The notes below the pieces were generated by a model. It was not told the origin of the DNA. It searched no databases and saw nothing but the letters and a program-made list of their open reading frames with translations. Both the position numbers and the translations under genes were made by a program. 64,000 nucleotides of DNA, taken from contig CM066291.1 of NCBI GenBank assembly GCA_033816765.1, forward strand, positions 1,612,001 through 1,676,000. Direction: 5' to 3'. Origin of the DNA: Nothopassalora personata. Its lineage: Eukaryota; Ascomycota; Dothideomycetes; Mycosphaerellales; Mycosphaerellaceae. Position 1 is the first letter of the stretch; every line of letters begins with the position of its first letter. Positions 9,873 to 18,707 of the stretch are shown in pieces.

Positions 9873-10900
9873 TTATGTTCTATGGCATTCGATGGGGAGC
9901 AGACCGCCACCAAACACCTTGTTAGGTGCAATATCCGAATCGCGACTACGCATATGTTCACGCGGTAATCGCTCGCTGATATGTGGCCAACAAAGCATCA
10001 AACACGCTCGGAAGCGACGATCGAGCCACGCCGAATATTCAACTGCGTATCCAGCAGCGTTGCTAACTCGCTCTAGAACGTGGTTGTCGACATACTGGTG
10101 CGAGATCTCTATTCTCAATCCTCCAAGGTATCTCTTAGCACGACTGAAAGTCCGCCAGATCGTGTTTGCCAAACATGCACAGACGCTCCACAGTCCATGA
10201 CCGGTACTTATAGACGATGTCGTCGCAGAGACAGAGCTGCCAGGTTCCAGGCGTTCTATCAACCCCCAGATAGTAGACATACATCGCGATGAACCGCTCG
10301 AGGACCTGTCGAATGGTAGTGGATCCTCGTGCTTCACTATTGGCATTCAGAGCGTTGACCATAAAACGTGCCACTGGCGACTCGTCTTAATCGTTGTTGT
10401 AGATACCCACCGCAACGTGGAGGGGGAGGGGCAGGTCAACTGTGAGTGTCAGACACGTTTGTGGGATGATGGGAAATATCTTTTGCCCGAGGTGAGGATT
10501 TTGACAGTCTCCGACTCCCGACTTGAAGGAACTATGGTCAGCACAACGATCGAGTGTAACAGCGCGGCCGCTCATTCTCTCTATCGGCATGAGCGCAGAA
10601 ATCTGTATGGAGCTCCTGAGTCTTTGCGAAGTGCTTGGAAGGGGCTTTTGCATGAGGACTCGTTCGATATCATGGCTGAACGTAACCCGGTTGATTGCTT
10701 CTGCCCTCGGATCAATATCGTGTGGTCAATGTTGTCGTGCCGATATCAAAACTTGAACACAAGCATCGGCTGCTGCGGAACTGCCCTCCGATGATGACCT
10801 TGCCGGCTTCAATGGTGGGGCAGATCTCATGTCGATTCTCGAATGCCAGCAAAGTCGGCCTCTGCGACTGTTACACGTGTATATCTCCTATCAACCAGTC
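9873..10900 (-). pseudogene. Decayed protein-coding segment, unknown family
   Basis: On the minus strand, protein-like sequence is spread over several frames. One frame runs from about 10470 down to 10135 and is broken by TAA at 10387-10389; it reads VAVGIYNND, stop, then DESPVARF. Another stop TAA at 10871-10873 precedes a stretch containing NRHEICPTIEAGKVIIGGQ. The segment then shifts frame near 10135 and continues to a stop at 9873. Both stops are explained by CAA to TAA, the change RIP makes. Introns could account for some of the shifts, but I could not find a set that gives one open gene. It lies between the transposons and the FAH-family gene. Confidence 0.45.
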
Positions 10901-10967
10901 AACACGCGGAGTGGAGCGACAACACCATACCCTGCCCTGAAGGAGCGGCGAGGAAGCGAAATTGAAC

Positions 10968-11980
10968 ATGTCCGCCTCGTTCGTACGAGCAAGCAGCAGA
11001 GCGTCGGCCTTTACTGTGCCGATTGTTCGAGCTGCTGCAGCTCCGGCCTCGCGTTGCTTTTCCACCGGCAGTGTGTCGCGGAGCTCGTATGCCGGGATTG
11101 GCAGTACTGCTGAGTCTACAAAGAGAGCTAATGGGGTACCGGTGCGGACATTGCAAGATCTCAAGAAGCCTCTCTCCCAGGCACAGCAACGAGAATACAG
11201 CGCAGACACCATGAGTACTCTGGCAGCCATCAAACAGAATTGCCGGAAGGTAGCCTCTCTATAGATACGTCCTCATAATGCCTCTCATCTTCCTGCTAAC
11301 GATGAGTATAGGTAATGTGCATAGGCCGCAACTACGCCGACCACGTAACAGAACTCAACAACCAACGCCCCAAACAACCCTTCTTCTTCCTCAAACCGCC
11401 CAGCTCCATCCTCCTCCCCAACGAGGGCCCAATCCTCCGACCAGCCGGCGTAAACCTCCACTTCGAAGTCGAGCTGGGCCTAGTAATCGGCAAGACGGTC
11501 AGAGACCTAGATGAGAATGACACAGAAGGCTGGCTGGGCGCGATCGAATCCTATCTCCTAACCATCGACATGACCGGCCGCAACGTCCAAGAAGAGGCGA
11601 AAAAGCGAGGACTCCCATGGAGTATCGCCAAAGGCTTCGATACGTTCCTCCCCATCGCAGGCCCCGTGGCGAAGAGCAAGATTGCAGACCCTCACAACGT
11701 GGAGCTTTGGTTGACTGTCAACGGGGAGACGAAGCAGAATGATAACACGGAGCTGATGCTATTCCGGATTGGGAGGCAGTTGAGTGACATCAGCAAGGTC
11801 ATGACGCTGGAGAAGGGAGATATTGTGTTGACAGGGACGCCGAAGGGTGTGGGTACGGTTGTGACGGGGGATGTCATTGAGGCGGGTCTGAAGATCGATG
11901 GGAAGGACGTGGAGGAGGCGAGGATAAAGGTTGATGTGAAGGATCGGTCCGGCCCTTATGTATTTACGCCGACCTATTAA
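10968..11980 (+). CDS. Fumarylacetoacetate hydrolase (FAH)-family protein, FAHD1-like, mitochondrial
   Basis: Two exons, 10968-11249 and 11312-11980, with a 62-bp phase-0 intron (gtagcc...gctaac...tatag), encode about 316 residues. Exon 2 is the FAH fold: CIGRNYADH near residue 97, the paired acidic metal ligands in HFEVELG (about 146 and 148), a later Asp in TIDMTGRN (about 180), the Lys in AKGFDTF and the LTGTPKGVG loop near the end. Family members of this FAHD1/FMP41 size hydrolyse acylpyruvates or decarboxylate oxaloacetate in mitochondria; the substrate is inferred. The first ~80 residues are Arg/Ser/Ala-rich without acidic residues at the start, typical of a mitochondrial presequence. 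An in-frame ATG at 11211 (MSTLAAIKQ) would give a cytosolic form of normal family length. ATG at 10968 was chosen because an upstream in-frame TTG is not a fungal start. Confidence 0.85.
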
Positions 11981-12765
11981 AGCTGGATATATAATGGAGT
12001 GGAAGTGATATGCCGGGTTGGATGGCAAAAAGACCAATCTACTACTCTGGTGGAATGGCACCCGGTGTGATATACTCAATCAATTCAACGATGAAACGTT
12101 GTGCCGCTTGTTTGACTGAGCACTAAGTGTATTCCGCGACATATCAAGCTTGCAATTTAGCCATTCAACCGAAGCAGATCGTCAAGGGCACACATACCGC
12201 AGCGCATTAATAACCTAAACGCAGCCTTCTGACTTGATGACAATCGAACATAGAAGACTTTTACCTTGCAAAAATTCACATCACAAATATATCATGTACT
12301 AACCCGTGTCGCCGGCAGACAACCTCGATGAGCCGGCGAAGTGGGAAGTCAGTGAGAGCTACCGCTACGAAATGGTGTAGACGAACTTGTGCTATCGTGG
12401 GCTTGGCTTCTTGCTCCTTGACAGTACAGTACAAGCGAATCCCATAGCCCAACCTCACCGAGGATGTTTGTTTCGTACTCTGGGGGACAGAGGCAATACT
12501 GCGATTGTGATCATTGATGCTTTTATATGACGATCTTGAGCATACCTGAATGAAGTATTGTGATAATCATGCCTTCGACACACCTGAATGCTAGACTACA
12601 AATACCGGGTCAGGTAGTGTTGCTGATTCAGCGCCATATCTCGTTATGCTCGCAGATCCGCTTCACGGGGGATGTACGATTGGCTGCCGTGGTCGGAACG
12701 TGGGCGCATCACAGATCAGTGATACTGCATACGAGACGACGTATCGCCGGTAATGTCCGTGGTAA
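11981..12765. other. Intergenic region between convergent genes
   Basis: The 3' ends of the FAH-family gene (+) and the F-box/JmjC gene (-) face each other here. Composition is normal. I see no gene, RNA or repeat in it; short open frames on both strands look accidental. Confidence 0.6.
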
Positions 12766-14383
12766 TCACGGCACTTCCTCATCACTGTCTCCGCCACCGA
12801 AACCAAAGGAGAAGCCTCCCCCGCCATCCTCTTCATCATCTGCACCGCCTTTCGTGAGCTCTTCCCAGCCTTTACCTATCTTGCTAAGGCGTTCGAGCTC
12901 CTTCATTCCCTGCTCAAGCAGTTCTGGGTCCTGCTCTTTGAGCCTCTCCACAAACAGACCATAAGGATCTTTCACGTCATCGCTGAAGCCGCTGATGTTC
13001 TGCGGAAAGTCCCTCAAAAAGTGCAACACAGCACCGACTCTACTCCTTGGCACGAGATTCTGTGTGATCGCAATGCTGGCTTCTAGGTTGAGCACAAGAT
13101 GATACCAGCCACTGGGCACATAAAGCACCTCACCTTCGCCACAGATGCCCTCCTTGCAGCCGGGTGTCTTTCGTGCTTCGGCGTGGAACCCGAGTAGCCA
13201 TTCCGCAATGCTGAGAGGACTTGTGACCTCGCTCTGATCTTCGGAGACGAAGACGCCGGGAGGCGGAGGTAGAGATGACGAGGAAGGGAACATGATCCAG
13301 TACTTGCTGCCCTTGAGCACGGCGTTCCATGCACTGGTCGCGTTGGGGTCTTTGTGGAAGGTTGAGCCGCTCCTGTCGGGACCGACGATGAGCCAGCGGT
13401 GATCTGGTCGTTGATCGCCGAGAAATGAGAAGGCGTCTGGACCGTATGTGGCTGGTGGCCAGTAGTCTGCTTCGTCCCATGGTTCTGCTGTGACTTTGAG
13501 GTTCATCTTTTCGGCGAAGGAGCGATCGAAGAGGTAGAGCGGACTCTCATCGCGGCTGTTGTTCATGTACCCCACGTACGTCTTCAGAGGCCAATCTACT
13601 GCTTCTGCTCGGAAGGGCACATCTGCATACTTCTCAAGCAGGCGCGCTGTGGACCACGTGTTGTAGATGGGCCATTGCTTGACAGGGCTGGTAAGTATGA
13701 ATGGCTGATGATACCAGTCTGCCGCGAACTCCTCGTATGAAAGGTTCTCCAGTCTGCTTATCTTGTTCACTTGGGGTATGTTCTCGGCGAAAGGATGCAA
13801 TGGCACATGAGCGCAATAAAAGGGACGATGTAGCACGTCCGAAAAGAGATTCGAGCAATCGACCCGTGGCTCCCTCTCCGATGACTGTGACAGATACGTC
13901 GAACGCCATGTGCCCTGCCAAGAGAAATGTTGAGGAGATGACCTACCAGATACTCAGCACACCGCTGAGCCTACACAAAGATACGGCGACAATCGAGTCA
14001 TCACTGCTTATCAGCACTTACTCTATAAACAGAGTCCTCCACAGCTCCTCGTTCCTGGTGAATGCATGCAGAGCTCTACATGTGCCTCCAAGCCGGAGCA
14101 AGTGCTGTGGCTGAAGAATGTCCAGAATTTGAGCAATCAGCTCGTCAGGCAGTGCTGCAAAATGACCAGCCGAATGCTTGAGGTTGACGTTCGAAGTGAA
14201 GGCATTTCCAGACGGTCTGACTCCCAGTGGGTGCCGACGCACAAGGGCCGTATCGTATTTTGCATCGAGTAGATGAGTCTTGGGGGTTTCCGCAGTCTTT
14301 GCCCGCTTGACCGGTCGCTCCGGCAGTGACTCGAAGTCGTCGCCGGCGTGGCGATTGTTGTTCGAAGGATATGGTACAGTCAT
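12766..14383 (-). CDS. F-box and JmjC-domain protein
   Basis: Two exons on the minus strand, 14383-14022 and 13942-12766, with a 79-bp phase-2 intron (gtaagt...ggtag), encode about 512 residues. Residues ~77-120 form an F-box (LPDELIAQILDIL...LWRTLFIE), followed by SWQGTWRSTYL, the linker usual in F-box/JmjC proteins. The JmjC (cupin) domain has the Fe(II) triad His317, Asp319 (TFHKDPN) and His402 (PSGWYH). The C-terminus is Gly- and acidic-rich (GGGGFSFGFGGGDSDEE). Proteins of this JMJD6-like group are 2-oxoglutarate dioxygenases (hydroxylases or demethylases); the F-box suggests recruitment to an SCF ubiquitin ligase. Substrate unknown. The intron was placed so that SWQGTWR is kept in frame; an acceptor 33 bases further on would shift the frame. 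The start lies 396 bp from the divergent tif1. Confidence 0.85.
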
Positions 14384-14779
14384 GCTTGATTAGCAGATAG
14401 TGTCAATTGACTGTGCGAATAGATGGTGAACGAGTGGTGTTTGCCACGGATGAGGATTCGACTCGTAACTTGCAGGGCTTGAAGTGGCGGCTAAAGTTTA
14501 TCACGCACGGACCGTCGATTTTCGCTGAGGTCAAAGAGAAATTCAGCGACAATCCACTTCCTCTGCTGTACATCAACACGCAGACACACCAGCACTACAA
14601 CCACCACTCGACACTAGAACCACACGACTGTCACTACAGACAGTCTGGTATCTAGTCCCCCAGTACATCCACCGACCACACACGCGGGACTCCCACGAGG
14701 ACTTCCGCCCCACCACACACCGAGACTTTTCTCCAGCTCACTGCGCAACGCAGGTGAGCTCCGCGACTGAAGCGCAATC
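14384..14779. promoter_or_regulatory. Divergent promoter of the F-box/JmjC gene and tif1
   Basis: A 396-bp intergenic space between two divergent starts. The part before tif1 (about 14570-14720) is rich in CA/CC and poor in G on the + strand (for example acacaccagcactacaacc), as is common in leaders of highly expressed fungal genes. An 82-codon open frame (14407-14655) overlaps it but has no protein-like features. Confidence 0.5.
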
Positions 14780-15765
14780 ATGGCTGACTCCAAGGGACTT
14801 GAGGATATCGATGCCGGTAAGTCCATCACCGCGATTGAGAAAAGGATGTGCGACAAAATCTGCGGCAAGAAGCAAGCAAGAGGCGGGCGGGTGGGCGGCA
14901 GGACAATATAACATACAGCATATGCCTCTGTGCGTCGGCGCCCCAGCAACTGACAAGTTCCCCAGGTCAAATCGAATCCAACTATGATGAGACCACTGAC
15001 TCCTTCGACGCCATGAACCTCAAGAGCGAGCTCCTCCGTGGAGTCTACGCCTACGGTTTCGAGCGCCCATCTGCTATCCAGCAGCGCGCAATCATGCCAG
15101 TCATCAAGGGTAAGTACAAATATCCTCGACTCTAGGGCCTTCGCGCAAAGAGCGCGTCCACTCATACTCGACCAGGCAACGACGTGATCGCACAGGCCCA
15201 GTCCGGTACAGGAAAGACCGCGACCTTCTCCATCTCCGTCCTCCAGAAGATCGACCCCAACGTCAAGGCATGCCAGGCTCTCATCCTCGCACCAACCCGT
15301 GAGTTGGCTCAGCAGATCCAGAAGGTCGTCGTCGCCATCGGTGACTTCATGAACATCGAGTGCCACGCCTGCATTGGTGGTACCTCAGTAAGAGACGACA
15401 TGAAGGCTCTCCAGGACGGTCCCCAGGTCGTTGTCGGTACCCCAGGCCGTGTCCACGACATGATTCAGCGCCGCGTCCTCAAGACCGACAGCATGAAGAT
15501 GTTCGTGCTCGACGAGGCCGACGAGATGTTGTCTCGCGGTTTCACTGAGCAGATCTACGACATCTTCCAGCTGCTCCCCCAAAGCACCCAGGTCGTCCTC
15601 CTCTCGGCTACCATGCCGCAGGACGTGCTTGAGGTCACTACCAAGTTCATGCGCGACCCAGTTCGTATCCTTGTCAAGAAGGACGAGCTTACCCTCGAGG
15701 GTATCAAGCAATTCTACATCGCCGTCGAGAAGGAAGACTGGAAGCTGGATACTCTCTCCGACTTG

Positions 15766-15804
<39 letters not shown>

Positions 15805-16244
15805 AACACCCGCAGAAAGGTCGACTGGCTCACCGACAAGCTCACTGCCCGTGACTTCACCGTCTCCGCCATGCACGGTGACATGGATCAGGGCCAGCGT
15901 GATGTGATCATGAAGGAGTTCCGCTCTGGTTCTTCCCGTGTCCTGATCGCCACCGACTTGCTCGCCCGTGGCATCGATGTCCAACAGGTCTCCCTGGTCA
16001 TCAACTACGATCTCCCAGCCAACCGCGAGAACTACATCCACAGAATCGGTCGTGGTGGCCGTTTCGGACGTAAGGGTGTTGCCATCAACTTCGTCACCGC
16101 CGACGATGTCCGCATGATGCGCGAAATCGAGCAGTTCTACAGCACTCAAATTGAGGAGATGCCAATGAACGTCGCCGGTAAGGCAGAATCACTTGCTCCT
16201 CTTTCGCTCGACATGACTGACATTCCCTCGCAGATCTCATCTAA
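14780..16244 (+). CDS. tif1: ATP-dependent RNA helicase eIF4A (translation initiation factor)
   Basis: Four exons, 14780-14816, 14966-15109, 15176-16177 and 16234-16244, encode 397 residues, the usual eIF4A length. The final exon is only 11 nt and restores the conserved C-terminus NVADLI; reading through that intron would give an atypical tail. DEAD-box motifs in order: AQSGTGKT (I), PTRELA (Ia), GG and TPGR (Ib), DEAD (II), SAT (III), [12 protein letters not shown] (IV), [11 protein letters not shown] (V), [10 protein letters not shown] (VI). The N-terminal Q motif region reads [11 protein letters not shown]. eIF4A unwinds 5' leader structure as part of eIF4F in the cytoplasm. Codon use is strongly biased to C-ending codons, as expected for high expression. 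The C-terminus alone would also suit eIF4A-III, but the overall sequence fits cytosolic eIF4A best. Confidence 0.95.
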
Positions 16245-16768
16245 CGCATAACCACGACATCCACCACCCGCCTTGCCGTTCGACTGAGTCCGGGCTTATT
16301 GTTAGGCTTTAACTTCAGTGTCGGACGGAGAGGCACATCCACACGCAACTACATCTGCTTGTGTCCAACGACTAGGCGCTCTTCGCGCGCATTGAGTGCG
16401 TGCACGACGATCAAGTGCTAATGACGATGGATATGCATGACCAGTCAGGACGGCGTTTACAAAGGGATGCCTGCTGCACAAAACTGCTTTCTGCGATTTT
16501 CCTTGGAGGAGAGTACTCGGGATGCGTGCTCAATGCTGTCAAAATGTTTCTGCTCCGACTGCATTGCGATCTGTTACGTAGACCGAGTACCTGATTCTGG
16601 AAGCTAACATGTTGTGTCGTTCCTTCTTGCTCTGAAGTGTAAGTGTTCGCGTTCCTGCCGTTTCGGGTTCTTCCATGTGACGCGATTGACGCCTTGGCTT
16701 TTAACAACTTGAATTCATCCTGGAATTCATCTTCAGCAAAGCTTCGCCAACAGACAATATCGCCCATA
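16245..16768. other. Intergenic region tif1 - AT-hook gene
   Basis: Contains the 3' region of tif1 and the 5' region of the next gene, both on the + strand. A frame open upstream of 16769 has no ATG that extends the downstream protein. No other feature was seen. Confidence 0.6.
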
Positions 16769-18499
16769 ATGCCACCCAAAGGCACCAGCAAGTTGTCGCC
16801 GGTGAGGAAGCCTGCGAGCAATGATCGGCCATCATCACCCACCACTCTGCTGTGGGCTCACCAGCTGAAGCGCGAACATGCCTTCCTCCTCCAGAAGATG
16901 AACAACCTCGAGGATGGCATTAAGACTGTCGAGCGGAACGCCAAGAAGCAAGGATCTGACCACGACATCGCCGCTCTCACCAAGCAGGTCCAGGCTCTCA
17001 CCGAAGGTGGCGACATCCAGCGCGTGCGTAAAGACGTGATGAAGAACATTGAGAACCTTCAAAGTGATCTTGAGGTTGTCGTCTTGCAAGTACAGGAGCT
17101 CACCCGCCAGAACGAACATGCCTTGAACGCTAGGAAACAGCAATTTGACGCGGAAAAGACAGTGCTGCAGAGGGTGAAGGACGTGGAAGAGGCGCTCGCG
17201 AAGAGCGTGGAGCTGGTGAAGGAATTGGGAGAGAGGGTCAGTGAGGAGAATATGGATGTTATCAAGGCGGACTTGGCGGAGATTGTGGAGAAAGTGCAGG
17301 GTGAGGGGGTGGAGATGCAGAGGGTCGGGGAGAGTTTGAGGGCGTTGGAGGAGATTACCAGGGTCTTGAGGGAGGATAATGAGAAGGTTGCTGGGGAGGT
17401 GAGGGAGTTGAAGAAGAGTGATGTTGGGATGGCCGCGCCCAGAAATGATATGCAGGAGGACCTGATTGTTACGGATGCGGGTGCGGATGTGGCGAAGGCA
17501 AAGCCGACAAAGAAGGCGCCGCCAAAGAGGAAGGCGAAGGCGGAGGCAGCTTCAGTAAACGAGACGACGGATACAGCTGCGTCTAAGAGACCGAAAAGGG
17601 GCGGCAACCTGGCGCGTGAGGTTGCCGAACTGCAGAACAGTCAGATACCACAAGTTGACCGCATTGCTCGCAAGAACTCTGCCATCGCCAAGAAACCAGT
17701 GGTTCGCCAAGGCAGAGGATGGGTTGAGGTGGTGGAATCGAGTCAGGAGCAATCTGCAGCAGCAATATCTGGACTCACCAAAGGAGGAGCCACTGAAGTA
17801 GCACAGAGAGGTCGTGGAGCAGCGAAAGGGACTGAAACAATCGCTCCCACTACAGAGGATCCACCCAGACGCGGTCCTGGCAGGCCTCGTAAAGATGCAA
17901 GTCAGGAGATTAGCAACAGCGTAAACGACCCAACAAATCGTCCTCCAGGCAGAACTCGCAAGGATGCAACTCAGGCATCGCAGCCTCCACCAAAATCAGC
18001 ACCAAAACGCCGAGTCATCAAGCAAGACGACCAAGATGACGAGGACGAGACACGACGTCCCGCCACAGATGTCAAACCCATCCGCAAGCGCACATCCCAC
18101 ACCCTCCTCGATGATTTCATCTCACCACCACAAATCAAGCGCCCAGCTCGTGCCCAAACCGTCAAACTCGCTCCAGCCGGTGCAAAGAAGAAAACCCGAC
18201 TCCGCCGGGGACAATTCAAGCCAGACGAATCTCCTTCACCACAGAAGCGGCAGGACGTCAACAAGGGGCCCAGAAGAGGGCTGACCAATGTGTGGGATGG
18301 CATGTCGCCGATTTCGAGCTCGATGAGCGAGGGTGAGACGCAGGAGGCCTTTGGACCTCCAACAAAGATACCGGTGGCAGTCCCTTCTATGGCCCTTCCT
18401 GCAGGCAAGCCGCTGCCGCCGCCAAGGACGAGGAGGGCGATTAAGCAGGACTTCCACGATGAGGATTTGTTGAGAAGGTTGAGTAATGGAATGGCATGA
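16769..18499 (+). CDS. Coiled-coil protein with AT-hook, probably nuclear
   Basis: Single exon, 576 residues, from ATG at 16769 (MPPKGTSKLSP); the frame is open further upstream but only from a GTG. Residues ~30-230 are heptad-rich and charged (long coiled coil, for example EDGIKTVERNAKKQ and LRALEEITRVLREDNEKV). From ~240 on the protein is basic and disordered, with Lys/Pro/Ala stretches (KKAPPKRKAKAEAA) and an AT-hook RRGPGRPRKDAS near 366-377, followed by a degenerate second copy (PPGRTRKDAT). The C-terminus has Ser/Pro and Arg clusters. AT-hooks bind the minor groove of AT-rich DNA, so a chromatin or chromosome-segregation role is plausible but only inferred. I do not recognise an orthologue. 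It ends 208 bp before the stop of the convergent GH16 gene. Confidence 0.75.
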   Translation: MPPKGTSKLSPVRKPASNDRPSSPTTLLWAHQLKREHAFLLQKMNNLEDGIKTVERNAKKQGSDHDIAALTKQVQALTEGGDIQRVRKDVMKNIENLQSDLEVVVLQVQELTRQNEHALNARKQQFDAEKTVLQRVKDVEEALAKSVELVKELGERVSEENMDVIKADLAEIVEKVQGEGVEMQRVGESLRALEEITRVLREDNEKVAGEVRELKKSDVGMAAPRNDMQEDLIVTDAGADVAKAKPTKKAPPKRKAKAEAASVNETTDTAASKRPKRGGNLAREVAELQNSQIPQVDRIARKNSAIAKKPVVRQGRGWVEVVESSQEQSAAAISGLTKGGATEVAQRGRGAAKGTETIAPTTEDPPRRGPGRPRKDASQEISNSVNDPTNRPPGRTRKDATQASQPPPKSAPKRRVIKQDDQDDEDETRRPATDVKPIRKRTSHTLLDDFISPPQIKRPARAQTVKLAPAGAKKKTRLRRGQFKPDESPSPQKRQDVNKGPRRGLTNVWDGMSPISSSMSEGETQEAFGPPTKIPVAVPSMALPAGKPLPPPRTRRAIKQDFHDEDLLRRLSNGMA

Positions 18500-18707
18500 G
18501 ATGAGAACGGACTTGGAAGGAGGCGTGTCGCTTGAGCGTATGTTGCTACATGATGGGAAGTTGTACTGGCTCTGTACGTATTGAAGGAAAAGGAGTCGAA
18601 GGCTACGATTGCTTTCGCTCGGCGATCGACATTAGCTTTCCTACATTGTTACATACACCTCGACCCCTTTCCCATGCAAATTCTACCCAACTGAAAGAAA
18701 TTCCAGA
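18500..18707. other. Short convergent intergenic region
   Basis: 208 bp between the stop codons of the AT-hook gene (+) and the GH16 gene (-). Nothing else recognised. Confidence 0.6.

Noticed and set aside
9835..10794. Plus-strand frames of 121 and 125 codons
   Set aside because: The minus strand gives better protein-like sequence over the same stretch; these have no recognisable features and no splice context.
13634..13921. 95-codon minus-strand frame between F-box and JmjC exons
   Set aside because: It is a shifted frame of exon 2; choosing the acceptor at 13943 keeps the conserved GTWRSTYL sequence in the JmjC frame.
14407..14655. 82-codon open frame upstream of tif1
   Set aside because: Located in the divergent promoter and leader; His/Thr/Asn-rich sequence at its end comes from the CA-rich leader.
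14614..16149. Minus-strand open frames of 250 and 254 codons opposite tif1
   Set aside because: They are antisense shadows of the strongly codon-biased eIF4A exons, and cross its introns.
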